A stretch of DNA of 56,478 nt from an uncultured Eubacteriales bacterium (GTDB lineage Bacteria; Bacillota; Clostridia; Oscillospirales; Oscillospiraceae), in NCBI GenBank assembly GCA_900317905.1, contig ONIN01000012.1:1-56478 (forward strand), given 5' to 3'. Shown piece by piece: positions 16,147 through 24,850 of this stretch. Position numbers and translations under genes: made by a program. The notes beneath the pieces were generated by a model that saw only the letters and a program-made list of their open reading frames with translations, was not told the DNA's origin and made no database searches. Every line of letters starts with the position of its first letter. Within the stretch, counting starts at the first letter, position 1.

Positions 16147-17532
16147 TTACAGATATCTCTCCAGAATGCTCTGGGCCTTGTTCAGCTCCCGCTGGAGATC
16201 CTCGGCGGCCTCTTTGAAGGAAGCTCTGACGGTCTCTTTCACCGCGCCGCGCATGGAGTCCGCGGCAGAGCGGACCGCATCGGCAGTGTCGCGGGCGGCG
16301 GCGAGCTCGCTTCGCATCTCATCCCCGATGGTGTAAAACCCGCGCAGGGGCCCGGCCTTCGGCTGCAGCTTGCCGCTGCGGTGGTTTTCCAGAACGATGT
16401 GATACCGCTCGTTTGCCATGGAGACGCTCTCCGCCCAGGAGAGGTAGATCTCCTCCATGGCGTGCCGGCCGATCTCATGCATCTTCGGAATGTCCAGCTC
16501 CAGCAGCGCGGCGCCCAGGGCCTCTCCGGTCTCCTTGATCAGGATGCCGGTCCTGCCGTCGGCGACGCCTTCGGCGGCGCAGCTGCCCTTCACCAGCATG
16601 CTGCCCAGACCGCAGGCCGCGGCCTCTCTGACCACCAGGCCGTTGGTGTCGAAGGTGGAGGGGAACAACAGCAGATCCGCCCGGCAGTACCAGGCGCGCA
16701 CCTGCTCCCGATCCTGCACCGCGCCCACAAACCGGCAGCGATCGGTGAGTCCCAGCTCGTCGGCGTAAGCCTCGATCTCGGCCCTGTCCTGCCCGTCGCC
16801 CACAAATACCATGCAGAAGTCTTTCCCGGACTCGGCATACCGCTTCAGACCGTTCAGGATCAGCTTCTGCCCCTTGTACCACATCATCCTGCCAAGGAAC
16901 AGGAACACCGGCGCGTCGGCGGGCAGCTGCCACTGATCATTCAGCGCCTTGACGGCGGTCTCCGGCGCCTGGCCCTTCTCCAGATCCACGCCGTTGGGCA
17001 TCACCAGATAGTTGCCCTCGTAGCCCAGAGAGCGGAGATTCTCGCCGGCGCCCTCGCTGACCACCCAGACCTCGTCGCAGGCGGAGATGTTCCGCACCAG
17101 CACGTCGATGGCGGCCTGCTGCAGCAGCTGGCTGCGGACGGCCTTGGCGATGTCAATGTCGAATTTCGTGTGATAGGTAAAGATCACCGGCACGCCGCTG
17201 GCGTCGCGGAGAGAGCGGGCCAGAACGGTGGAGGCCACGGGACAGTGGCTGTGGATCAGGTTGAAGTCCATCCTTCTAAGGGTCTCCACAGTCTCCGGCA
17301 CCAGCGGATTGCCCGCCCGATAGCCCACCAGCTGGGTGGTGTCGATGCTGGGATAGCGGATGACGGGGAAGGGGTAGTCGTCCTGCACCCCCGGATATTC
17401 CGGGGTGGCCACGGCGCAGCTGCCGTGGGAGGCGGTGATGTGCTTTGCGTAATTCACGACCACATTGGCCACACCGTCGATGGTGGGCGGGAAGGAGTCG
17501 TTCATCAGGCATACGTTCAGTTTTTCGTTCAC
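16147..17532 (-). CDS. GT4-family glycosyltransferase
   Basis: 461-residue GT-B-fold retaining glycosyltransferase. N-terminal acceptor domain begins NVCLMNDSFPPTIDGVANVV, the common start of diacylglycerol glucosyltransferases and related GT4 enzymes; the C-terminal donor domain has FLGRMMWYKGQKLIL and the E-x7-E-like motif S-T-F-D-T-N-G-L-V-V-R-E-A-A. About 80 extra residues at the C-terminus (EMRSELAAARDTADAVRSAAD onward) look like an amphipathic helix or coiled coil, likely for membrane contact. Start is GTG, overlapping the metallophosphoesterase stop as GTGA. A glycolipid or lipoteichoic acid anchor role is plausible (plsY and an LTA-synthase-like gene are near) but not shown. Confidence 0.85.
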   Translation of the reverse strand: MNEKLNVCLMNDSFPPTIDGVANVVVNYAKHITASHGSCAVATPEYPGVQDDYPFPVIRYPSIDTTQLVGYRAGNPLVPETVETLRRMDFNLIHSHCPVASTVLARSLRDASGVPVIFTYHTKFDIDIAKAVRSQLLQQAAIDVLVRNISACDEVWVVSEGAGENLRSLGYEGNYLVMPNGVDLEKGQAPETAVKALNDQWQLPADAPVFLFLGRMMWYKGQKLILNGLKRYAESGKDFCMVFVGDGQDRAEIEAYADELGLTDRCRFVGAVQDREQVRAWYCRADLLLFPSTFDTNGLVVREAAACGLGSMLVKGSCAAEGVADGRTGILIKETGEALGAALLELDIPKMHEIGRHAMEEIYLSWAESVSMANERYHIVLENHRSGKLQPKAGPLRGFYTIGDEMRSELAAARDTADAVRSAADSMRGAVKETVRASFKEAAEDLQRELNKAQSILERYL

Positions 17533-18242
17533 GGGGTGTCCTCCAGGGTCATGTAATCCTGCATCAGGATGTGGAAATTCCCGACATGCTTGTTGATGTG
17601 CCAGTGGCCGCAGAGCCAGTGCTTGTAGCGGAGCCGGTCCTCGATGGTGTCCAGCCAGTCCTCGGTGCTGCGGTCCACGCCGCTCTGGTCGATGCCGGGG
17701 AGCATGGCTTCCACGGGGGTGAATTTTGCGGGACAGGTGTGGGTGAGGACGGTGTCGATCTCCCAGCCGATGGCGTCCAGCGCCTGCTCCACGTCGGCCT
17801 TGATCTCATCCGAGGGCTGCTCATCCTCGAACCAGGTCCAGCCCATCCGCTGGCGCCAGCGCTTGTCCACACTGTAGGCGCCGCCGCACACGATGGCCTG
17901 CCGCCCCTCCAGATCGAAGATCTCGCCGTCTCGGGCGAAGATCAGGTGGGGATAGTCGTCCTCGATCCAGACTCTTCCCCCGTGCCACTCGGTCTCTTTG
18001 TAGGTGGGTACGTGCCAGGGGCGCATGTCGTGGTTGCCGTGGATGCAGAAGATCTGCACCCCGGCCTTGGAGGCGGTCTGCTCCAGAGCCTGCTTGCGGC
18101 GGCGGTCCATGGCGTTCTTGTGGTAGTTTAACCCCAGATCGCCGAGGATCACCAGAATGTCGCCGGGGTTGACGTTGTGGCGGAGGATCCCCTCCCGCAC
18201 CCGCTTCACGTCCCCGTGAATGTCGCCGGTGTACCAGATCAT
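17529..18242 (-). CDS. Metallophosphoesterase (calcineurin-like)
   Basis: 237-residue calcineurin-like phosphoesterase. The metal motifs are in order: G-D-I-H-G-D (residues 6-11), G-D-L-G (near 33), G-N-H-D (near 62), and histidines in THTCPAK and CGHWHINKH. The DUF/ser-thr phosphatase relatives act on diverse phosphoesters, so the substrate is not predictable. The ATG chosen follows AAAGGAGG. Its stop overlaps the glycosyltransferase start by 4 bases, so the two are co-translated and probably functionally linked. Confidence 0.88.
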   Translation of the reverse strand: MIWYTGDIHGDVKRVREGILRHNVNPGDILVILGDLGLNYHKNAMDRRRKQALEQTASKAGVQIFCIHGNHDMRPWHVPTYKETEWHGGRVWIEDDYPHLIFARDGEIFDLEGRQAIVCGGAYSVDKRWRQRMGWTWFEDEQPSDEIKADVEQALDAIGWEIDTVLTHTCPAKFTPVEAMLPGIDQSGVDRSTEDWLDTIEDRLRYKHWLCGHWHINKHVGNFHILMQDYMTLEDTP

Positions 18243-18273
18243 GAAGCCGTGCCTCCTTTCCTGAATCCTCTCT

Positions 18274-18302
18274 ATTTTGCCCTGTTTTCCCGGTTCCGTC
18301 AA
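18274..18302 (-). promoter_or_regulatory. Promoter of the phosphoesterase-glycosyltransferase operon
   Basis: Minus strand TTGACG (18297-18302), 17-base spacer, CAAAAT (18274-18279). Confidence 0.65.
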
Positions 18303-18355
18303 GTGATATTTTTGGGTTCCATTTTTTGGTAAAACGCTGATTTTTCCCGCGTTGC

Positions 18356-18384
18356 TTGCATTCTCTTTCCGGATTTGCTAAGAT
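18356..18384 (+). promoter_or_regulatory. Promoter of the LTA-synthase-like gene
   Basis: TTGCAT (18356-18361), 17-base spacer, TAAGAT (18379-18384). Confidence 0.7.
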
Positions 18385-18414
18385 GTGCATGTTTTTTAGT
18401 AAGGAGTGTTCTGC

Positions 18415-21021
18415 ATGCAGAATCGGAAAGCGAACTGGATGGACTGGTTCCGAAACCTGCTGCTTCTGGTGGTCATCGGCGCTTATACAGAGCTTGCACT
18501 GCACCTGTGCATCTTCCACAGCGTCGGGCTGCATATTGTCTATCCGATCCTGTTCGGCATCGCGGTGGGCGCTGTCATGGCGCTGATCGTGTCCTTTGTG
18601 CCGGTGTGGCTGGGTCGGCTGCTGTCCGTGGTGCTCACGGTGGCCTATGTTATGTGGGCGGAGACCCAGTTTATCTACCACGCCATTTTCGGCGACTTTC
18701 TCAGCATGAGCATGGTCAGCATGGGCGAGGGCGTTCTGGAGAGCTTCTCCGAGCAGCTGCGCTTTGCCATGCGGCATAATTTCATCGGCATCATCATTCT
18801 GGCGCTGCCGGTGGTGCTGCTGGTCGCCATGCTGATCTCCAAGCGGGCATTGAGCTTCCGGATGGGCTGGTCCCACCGGCTGATGACGTTATTGATGATC
18901 GTAGTGCTCACCGTCGGCAGCGTGGAGCTGATGATCCTGGCGGAGGGGGAGCCGGTGTCGGCACTGAACCTGCTTCGAAGCCAGAGTGCCTCCACGGACG
19001 TGAGCTATCAGCACCTGGGCATGACCGCCACCACGGTGCAGGAGCTCAGGTTCATGTACTTCGGCGGCGAGAGCGGCAGAGCCGTTTTGAGCGGCGAGCT
19101 GCAGAAGAGCAGCTACGACCCGAGAGAATACAACGTCCTGAAGAACCTGGACTTCGCCAGACTCTATGACGAGACCGAGGACAAGGAGCTGCGGGATCTG
19201 GACGCCTTCTTCTCCGGCCGGGAGCCCACCCAAAAGAACGAATACACCGGAGCGCTGAAGGGCTATAACCTGATCTACATCTGTGCCGAGAGCTATTCCC
19301 CCTGGTTCGTGGATCCGGAGCTGACCCCGGCCCTCTACAAGATGACCAACCAGGACGGTTTCGTGTTCAAGAACTTCTACGGCACCTTCCAGTCGGTGAC
19401 CACCAACGGGGAGTACGCCTTCTGCATGGGCCTGCTGCCGGATCTGACGCGAACGAAAACCAGCTCCAGCTTCAATGTCTCGGCTGCAAACTATCTGCCC
19501 TTCTGCCTCGGCAACATTCTGGGAGATCAGGGCTACACCACCCTGGGCTACCACAACTATGTGGGCCACTTCTACAACCGCAACATCACCCATCCAAACA
19601 TGGGCTATACCTTCAAGACTCCGGACAACGGCCTGAACATGGAGGTGCAGACGCCCTCCTCCGATCTGGACATGATCAAGGCGTCCCTGCCGGACTACAT
19701 CAACAGCGAGGATCCCTTCCACGTCTACTACATGACCTACAGCGGCCACTATCAGTACAGCTGGGACAACGACATGAGCGCCAAGAACCGCGCCGCCGTG
19801 GAGAACCTGCCCTACACCTCCGAGACCGTCAAGGCCTTCGTGGCCTGCAATCTGGAGCTGGAGTACGCCATGGAGTACCTGCTGGACGCCCTGGAAGAGG
19901 CGGGGAAGCTGGACAACACCTGCATCGTGCTCACCAACGACCACTATCCCTACGGCCTCACCGAGGCGGAGTACAACGATTTGGCGGGCATCGCCATCGA
20001 CCCGGTGTTCGAGCGGTACCACAACTCCTTCATCTGCTACGCCCCGGGTCTGGGGGAGACCATCGAGGTGGACAATTACTGCTGCACCCCGGACATCCTC
20101 CCCACGGTGCTGAACCTCTTCGGACTCAAGTACGACTCCCGTCTGCTGGCGGGCGTGGATGCCCTGTCGGATTCCGAGCACATCGCCATCCTCTCCGATG
20201 AGAGCTTTTTGACTGAGAACGTCCGCTATGACGCCGCCACCGGCACCGTGATCACCTCGGACGGCAGCGAGCTGCCCGCCGAGGACCTCCGGCGGCTGCG
20301 GCAGGAGGTCTCTGATCGGTTCACCCTCTCCACCCGGATCCTGAACACGGACTACTACTCCCACGTCTTCGGCTCCGCCGACAGCGGCGAGGGGGAGGAT
20401 GAGACTGTGCAGTTCGAGGATCTGGACGCCAGAGACGATTACGGCATCTACTATCAGGCCGCGATTACCTACCTCTTTGACAACGGCTACGTCACCCCCG
20501 TCCGGGAGGACTATTACGGCGTCAACGACCCGGAGACCATCGCCCGCTTCGTGGACACCCTCTACCGCATGTCCGGCAGCCCCAGCGCCGATCCGAATGC
20601 TCTGCCCGAGGGCTATGGGAAGGACAAGGACGGCAAGGTGACGTTCAAACCCGGCGACGAGGGCTATGAGGCGGTCTGCTGGGCCTTCGAAAACGGCATC
20701 CTGACCCCGGGAGACGACTTCAACGCCCCCGACGGCCACCTGGGCCACCAGGTCTGCGCCCGGATCCTCTACCGCTACGGGCTGCTCACCGGGCTCACGG
20801 AGGCACCTGCCGACGCGGATGTGGAGTTCCTGCGGCAGGCGTTCCCGGGCGCGGGATCGGAGATCCTCAAATCCGTCTGGTGGTGCTTCAACGAAAACAT
20901 CATCGGCGCTGCCAACACGCCACAGAAGCTCATGGAGCTGGCCAACGAGACCACGCTGACCCGCGGCCACTGTGCCACCTACCTCTTCCGCCTCGCCACT
21001 CTGGCAACGGAGGGATCCTGA
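18415..21021 (+). CDS. LTA-synthase-like sulfatase-fold enzyme with C-terminal SLH repeats
   Basis: 868 residues. Five hydrophobic segments up to about residue 180 precede an extracellular alkaline-phosphatase-superfamily domain of the LtaS type. The equivalents of the LtaS catalytic residues are visible: E292 in ICAES, the nucleophilic Thr in SVTTNGEY (T329/T330), and D509-H510 in LTNDHYPYG. It would transfer glycerol phosphate from phosphatidylglycerol onto a polymer, or act as a related phospholipid-headgroup transferase. From about residue 660 the protein has three repeats that resemble S-layer homology domains (AITYLFDNGYVTP, AVCWAFENGILTP, SVWWCFNENIIGA), which usually bind pyruvylated wall polymer. 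ATG behind AAGGAG; the GTG three codons upstream overlaps that site. Confidence 0.85.
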   Translation: MQNRKANWMDWFRNLLLLVVIGAYTELALHLCIFHSVGLHIVYPILFGIAVGAVMALIVSFVPVWLGRLLSVVLTVAYVMWAETQFIYHAIFGDFLSMSMVSMGEGVLESFSEQLRFAMRHNFIGIIILALPVVLLVAMLISKRALSFRMGWSHRLMTLLMIVVLTVGSVELMILAEGEPVSALNLLRSQSASTDVSYQHLGMTATTVQELRFMYFGGESGRAVLSGELQKSSYDPREYNVLKNLDFARLYDETEDKELRDLDAFFSGREPTQKNEYTGALKGYNLIYICAESYSPWFVDPELTPALYKMTNQDGFVFKNFYGTFQSVTTNGEYAFCMGLLPDLTRTKTSSSFNVSAANYLPFCLGNILGDQGYTTLGYHNYVGHFYNRNITHPNMGYTFKTPDNGLNMEVQTPSSDLDMIKASLPDYINSEDPFHVYYMTYSGHYQYSWDNDMSAKNRAAVENLPYTSETVKAFVACNLELEYAMEYLLDALEEAGKLDNTCIVLTNDHYPYGLTEAEYNDLAGIAIDPVFERYHNSFICYAPGLGETIEVDNYCCTPDILPTVLNLFGLKYDSRLLAGVDALSDSEHIAILSDESFLTENVRYDAATGTVITSDGSELPAEDLRRLRQEVSDRFTLSTRILNTDYYSHVFGSADSGEGEDETVQFEDLDARDDYGIYYQAAITYLFDNGYVTPVREDYYGVNDPETIARFVDTLYRMSGSPSADPNALPEGYGKDKDGKVTFKPGDEGYEAVCWAFENGILTPGDDFNAPDGHLGHQVCARILYRYGLLTGLTEAPADADVEFLRQAFPGAGSEILKSVWWCFNENIIGAANTPQKLMELANETTLTRGHCATYLFRLATLATEGS

Positions 21022-21030
21022 AAAACCAAT

Positions 21031-21067
21031 CGCGCGCTGCAGAAAATGCAGCGCGCGGTGTTTTTTT
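21031..21067. terminator. Terminator between convergent genes
   Basis: Stem CGCGCGCTGCA/TGCAGCGCGCG with GAAAA loop, followed by GTGTTTTTTT on the plus strand and ATTGGTTTTT on the minus strand. Confidence 0.85.
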
Positions 21068-21074
21068 ATTTGGA

Positions 21075-21983
21075 TTATTTCCAGAACCCTTCGGGGTAGA
21101 CGCCGTCGTCGGTGAGGGCTTTCAATGCGGCCTTCACGTCGGGGAGATCCTGGGGATAGGTGACGCCGTGCCAGGCGTCGTCGGTGTGGAGCACCCGGAT
21201 GGTGGCGGTGCCGTCCTCCAGTTGGGCGTTGACGATGGAGGGGACGAAGTATTCGCACTTCAGCGGGTTTTTCGGGAGGTTCTCTTCCAGGAAGGCGCCG
21301 AAGCGGGCTTTCAGCTCTCGCAGATACAGCGGCGAGAAGCCCCAGAAGTTCATGCTGACCACGGTGTCGCCGGGGAGATCGACGTAGTGCTCGCCGTCCT
21401 CGGTGTAGGCGGCGTCATCCCCGCGCTTTTCGATCTTCAGCCGTTCGGTGACGGTCACCAGCAGGCCGTCCTTCTCGGTGCAGACGCCGCGGGCAACACT
21501 TCCAAATTCCGTGACCGTGTTTCTCAGTTTAAAACCGACCATAGCGTACTCGGACTCCGGGCGCTCCTCCTTCAGGAAGTCATAGAGCACCTGAAAGGCC
21601 TCCACACCGTAGTAGTCGTCGGCGTTGATGACTGCGAAGGGGCCGTCGATCTCCGGGGCTGCGCAGAGGACCGCGTGGGCGGTGCCCCAGGGCTTGACCC
21701 GGCCCTCGGGAACGGTGAAGCCCTCCGGCAGATCCGTCAGCCGCTGGGGGACGAACCGGGCGTCGAAGTGCTCTGTCACGCCTTCGCCCAGGGCCTCGGC
21801 AAACTCCTGCTCCAGACCGGGCTTGACGATGAACACCACCTTGCGGAACCCCGCGCGGTAGGCGTCAAAGAGGGAATAGTGCAGAATGAAGTGGCCGGCC
21901 TCGTCCACGGGGGTGGTCTGCTTCGGGCCTCCAAAGCGGCTGCCCATGCCGGCGGCCATGATGACCAATGCGGGAGCGTTCAT
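21075..21983 (-). CDS. Sugar-phosphate nucleotidyltransferase
   Basis: 302-residue NTP-transferase with the N-terminal signature MAAGMGSRFGGPKQ (G-x-G-S/T-R-x-x-x-x-K), which binds the nucleotide phosphate and metal, and the metal-binding INADDYYG. It activates a sugar phosphate (or choline-type phosphate) with an NTP. Its closest shape is the small single-domain enzymes found beside DUF or LicC-type genes rather than RmlA or GalU, so the sugar is not assigned. It follows the DUF1846 gene by 59 bases that hold a GC-rich palindrome; ribosome site AAAGGAG is good. Confidence 0.85.
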   Translation of the reverse strand: MNAPALVIMAAGMGSRFGGPKQTTPVDEAGHFILHYSLFDAYRAGFRKVVFIVKPGLEQEFAEALGEGVTEHFDARFVPQRLTDLPEGFTVPEGRVKPWGTAHAVLCAAPEIDGPFAVINADDYYGVEAFQVLYDFLKEERPESEYAMVGFKLRNTVTEFGSVARGVCTEKDGLLVTVTERLKIEKRGDDAAYTEDGEHYVDLPGDTVVSMNFWGFSPLYLRELKARFGAFLEENLPKNPLKCEYFVPSIVNAQLEDGTATIRVLHTDDAWHGVTYPQDLPDVKAALKALTDDGVYPEGFWK

Positions 21984-22009
21984 AATAAAACTCCTTTCAA
22001 GCGTATGCA

Positions 22010-22033
22010 GGGCGGGGCACAGCGTCCCCGCCC
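22010..22033. repeat. Short GC-rich palindrome related to the 16035-16109 repeat
   Basis: GGGCGGGG (22010-22017) and CCCCGCCC (22026-22033) flank eight bases. The sequence shares the AGGGCGGGG...CCCCGCCC core with the larger repeat. It has no U-tract, so a terminator role is doubtful. Confidence 0.6.
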
Positions 22034-22042
22034 GATAATTTA

Positions 22043-23527
22043 TTATCTGTGATACAGCTTCTGATTTTCAAAATGCGGCTCGCAGGTGACGTTCACCTTC
22101 AGACGCCGGAACACGTTCTCGTCCACGCCGGAGAGGATCACGCTGGTATGGGCCTCGCAGCCGGAGAGCTTTTCCAGCTGCTGCATGGCGATCTCCGCGG
22201 TGGGATCGGTGACGGCGCAGATGCTCAGGGCAATCAGCACCTCGTCGGTGTGGAGCCGGGGGTTCCGGTTGCCCAGATGCTCCACCTTCAGATGCTGGAT
22301 GGGCTCGATGATCTCGGGGGAGATCAAAGTCACCGCGTCGGGGATGTTCCCCAGCGCCTTCAAAGCGTTCAGCAGACAGGCGGAGGAGGCGCCCAGCAGC
22401 TCCGTGGTGCGGCCGGTGATGAGTCTGCCGTCGGGCAGCTCGATGGCGGCGGCGGGGCCGTCGGTCTTTTCGGCTCTCTCCAGGGCGGCGGCGATCACCG
22501 GGCGCTCGTCGAAGGTGATGTTCAGCCGCTTCATCAAAAGCTCCTGCCGGTGGAGCTCCGCAGGGGTGGCGAAGCCTCTGAGCTGGGCGCAGGCGGTCTC
22601 ATAGTAGCGGCGGACGATCTCGATCCGGCCGGCGGTGCGGCAGACCTCGTCGTCACAGATGCAGTTGCCGGCCATGTTCACGCCCATGTCCGTGGGGCTT
22701 TTGTAGGGGCTCTGGCCGTAGATCCGCTCGAACATGGCGTTCAGCACGGGGAAAATCTCCACGTCGCGGTTGTAGTTCACGGTGGTCTCCCCGTAGGCGT
22801 CCATGTGGTAGGGGTCGATCATGTTCACGTCGTCCAGATCCACGGTGGCGGCCTCGTAAGCCACGTTCACCGGGTGATTCAGGGCCAGATTCCAGATGGG
22901 GAAGGTCTCAAACTTCGCGTAGCCCGCCCGGACGCCGCGCTTGTGCTCGTGGTAGAGCTGGCTCAGGCAGGTGGCCATCTTGCCGCTGCCGGGGCCGGGG
23001 GCCGTGACCACGATGAGGGAGTGACTGGTCTCAATGTAATCGTTCTTGCCGAAGCCCTCGTCGCTGACGATCAGCGGGATGTCGGAGGGATAGTCGGGGA
23101 TGATGTAGTGGCGATAGACCCGGATGCCCAGCTGCTCCAGCCGCTGCTGGAACTTCACCGCCGCGCTCTGGCCGCGGAAATGGGTCAGCACCACGCTGCC
23201 CACATAGAGCCCGCAGCCCCGGAAGGCGTCGATGAGCCGGAGGGTGTCCTCGTCATAGGTGATGCCCAGGTCGCCGCGGCGCTTGTTGCGCTCGATGTCG
23301 TCGGCGGAGATTGCCACGATGATCTCGGCGTCCTCCTTCATCTGCATGAGCATCTTCACTTTGCTGTCCGGCTGGAACCCGGGCAGGACTCTGGAGGCGT
23401 GGAAGTCGTCAAACAGCTTGCCGCCGAACTCCAGATACAGCTTGCCGCCGAAAAATTCGATCCGCTCCCGGATCTTCTCCGACTGCATCTTCACATATTT
23501 GTCATTGTCAAAACCCAACGCACGCAT
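22043..23527 (-). CDS. DUF1846 domain-containing protein
   Basis: 494 residues, cytoplasmic, of the conserved Firmicute/Actinobacterial family PF08903. The N-terminus MRALGFDNDKYVKMQS...FGGKLYLEFGGKLFDDYHA-like region and the V-T-A-P-G-P-G-S-G-K-M phosphate-binding-like loop are diagnostic. The function is unknown to me; the glycine-rich loop and a histidine-rich region suggest a nucleotide- or phosphate-binding enzyme. The ATG giving MRALGFDNDKY has GAGGGG nine bases upstream and matches the family start; an upstream ATG (23551) has no ribosome site. It probably shares a transcript with the downstream nucleotidyltransferase. Confidence 0.9.
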   Translation of the reverse strand: MRALGFDNDKYVKMQSEKIRERIEFFGGKLYLEFGGKLFDDFHASRVLPGFQPDSKVKMLMQMKEDAEIIVAISADDIERNKRRGDLGITYDEDTLRLIDAFRGCGLYVGSVVLTHFRGQSAAVKFQQRLEQLGIRVYRHYIIPDYPSDIPLIVSDEGFGKNDYIETSHSLIVVTAPGPGSGKMATCLSQLYHEHKRGVRAGYAKFETFPIWNLALNHPVNVAYEAATVDLDDVNMIDPYHMDAYGETTVNYNRDVEIFPVLNAMFERIYGQSPYKSPTDMGVNMAGNCICDDEVCRTAGRIEIVRRYYETACAQLRGFATPAELHRQELLMKRLNITFDERPVIAAALERAEKTDGPAAAIELPDGRLITGRTTELLGASSACLLNALKALGNIPDAVTLISPEIIEPIQHLKVEHLGNRNPRLHTDEVLIALSICAVTDPTAEIAMQQLEKLSGCEAHTSVILSGVDENVFRRLKVNVTCEPHFENQKLYHR

Positions 23528-23568
23528 GGTACCGTCCCCCTCAATCAACATGTAGTAAAATCTTTTTT

Positions 23569-23597
23569 ATTCTACACCAAAGCTTGCGGCTGAGCAA
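23569..23597 (-). promoter_or_regulatory. Promoter of the DUF1846 gene
   Basis: Minus strand TTGCTC (23592-23597), 17-base spacer, TAGAAT (23569-23574). Confidence 0.65.
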
Positions 23598-23618
23598 GAC
23601 CGAAATTCCGATTTTTCG

Positions 23619-24560
23619 TCAAAAAATGCCGATACTTTTGAACAGCCAGATCCACAGGAAGAAGGTGGGGATGCAGAAGGCGGAGGTGCTCATGACGATG
23701 TCGCCGGCCAGCTCCGCGTCTCCGGCCTCCATCTGCTGGGCCATGGTGAAGGAGTTCACCGCCGTGGGGGAGGCGAAAATGCCGATCAGCGCCACGAATT
23801 CCACCCCCCGGAACCCCAGCAGAATCGCGAGGGTCAGCATGATGGCGGGGGTGATGACGAGCTTCACCGCCGTGAGCACGGTCAGCTCCTTTTTGTACCG
23901 CTTCAACCCGTCGAACCGGAAGAAGGCGCCAAGAAGAAACAGCTGCAGCGGCGTGCCGATGCTGCCGAGATTCTGCACCGCGTGGGAGATGAAGTAGGGG
24001 AGTTTGATTTTTAAGAGTAAGAACAGGATGCCGAGCAGGGAACCGGCCACGAAGGGGTTGGTGATGATCTGCAGCAGCATGTGGCCCGGCTTCGGCTTCC
24101 CGCCGCGAAAGCTCTCCAGGGTGATGACGGCAAGCAGATTGAACAGCGGCACCACCACGGCAATCAGCACCGACACCGGGCCGAGGTTTTCCGGTCCCAC
24201 CAGCGCCTCCGCGATGGGGAGTCCCATGATCACGAAGTTGCTGCGAAAGATCCCCTGGGCAACTACGCCCTTGCGGTCGGCCATGGGCTCAAATCTGCGC
24301 ACCGCCAGAATTGCGCAGGTGAACACGAAGAGCACGCCCAGCACCGCAAACACCATCAGCTTCGGCCGGATGGCCTGGCTTAAGTCGGAGCTGTAGATGT
24401 TGTGAAACAGCAGACAGGGGATGAACACCCGGAAGGCCACCTTGTTGAACTTCGGCACGTCATCCCTGGAGAGGATATTCAGATACCGTGCCAGATACCC
24501 CGCCGCGATGACGAGGAACATGGGCATCACCGCGTTGATAGAGAGCATCAGATTTTCCAT
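23619..24560 (-). CDS. AEC (auxin efflux carrier) family transporter
   Basis: 313-residue membrane protein with ten hydrophobic segments. It belongs to the AEC/YfdV family: N-terminal AVMPMFLVIAAGYLARYLNIL, the N-x-V-x-x-G-L-P motif in FRSNFVIMGLPIAEAL, and the second-half T-A-V-K-L-V-I-T-P. These carriers move small organic acids such as malate or malonate. The ATG chosen (MENLMLSINAV) has AAAGGAGG upstream; a longer basic N-terminal extension is open but lacks one. It is monocistronic from its own promoter. Confidence 0.88.
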   Translation of the reverse strand: MENLMLSINAVMPMFLVIAAGYLARYLNILSRDDVPKFNKVAFRVFIPCLLFHNIYSSDLSQAIRPKLMVFAVLGVLFVFTCAILAVRRFEPMADRKGVVAQGIFRSNFVIMGLPIAEALVGPENLGPVSVLIAVVVPLFNLLAVITLESFRGGKPKPGHMLLQIITNPFVAGSLLGILFLLLKIKLPYFISHAVQNLGSIGTPLQLFLLGAFFRFDGLKRYKKELTVLTAVKLVITPAIMLTLAILLGFRGVEFVALIGIFASPTAVNSFTMAQQMEAGDAELAGDIVMSTSAFCIPTFFLWIWLFKSIGIF

Positions 24561-24608
24561 GGCTGGCCTCCTTTCCGGCTTCGGGCGCCGTTTTTTCATA
24601 ACGTGACC

Positions 24609-24637
24609 ATCTTATCACGGAAAAACCCGCCGCGCAA
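24609..24637 (-). promoter_or_regulatory. Promoter of the AEC transporter gene
   Basis: Minus strand TTGCGC (24632-24637), 17-base spacer, TAAGAT (24609-24614). Confidence 0.65.
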
Positions 24638-24744
24638 CGGTCGATTTCCGTCGGTGAATGTGGCAATATTTAATTTAAATGGCTAAAAACTTAGGGCGTT
24701 TTATGTACAAACTAACAAAATTCTATCTTTTCCACTTATGCACA

Positions 24745-24773
24745 TTGACTTTTTTAAAGAAAAGGAGTAAAGT
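24745..24773 (+). promoter_or_regulatory. Promoter of the aromatic-transporter leader
   Basis: TTGACT (24745-24750), 17-base spacer, TAAAGT (24768-24773). The start near 24780 gives a 5' leader of about 190 bases before the lipoprotein gene, with the leader peptide beginning about 23 bases in. Confidence 0.75.
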
Positions 24774-24802
24774 GAACGCACATCAACAAAGGAGTTTTTT
24801 CG

Positions 24803-24850
24803 ATGGCTCACAGTCTGTTCGCACGTCGATTCTACTACTATTACTTTTGA
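24803..24850 (+). CDS. 15-residue leader peptide MAHSLFARRFYYYYF
   Basis: A short gene with a good ribosome site (AAAGGAG at 24788-24794, 8 bases before the ATG) and a TGA stop. It reads MAHSLFARRFYYYYF: four consecutive Tyr codons (TAC TAC TAT TAC) flanked by Phe codons at the end. Such a run is the hallmark of attenuator leader peptides, where shortage of the charged tRNA stalls the ribosome. The following hairpin begins inside the Tyr codons and a terminator follows. In another frame the same bases read as a Leu run, but no start or ribosome site for that frame lies within the transcript. I see no other reason for this peptide to exist. Confidence 0.75.
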   Translation: MAHSLFARRFYYYYF

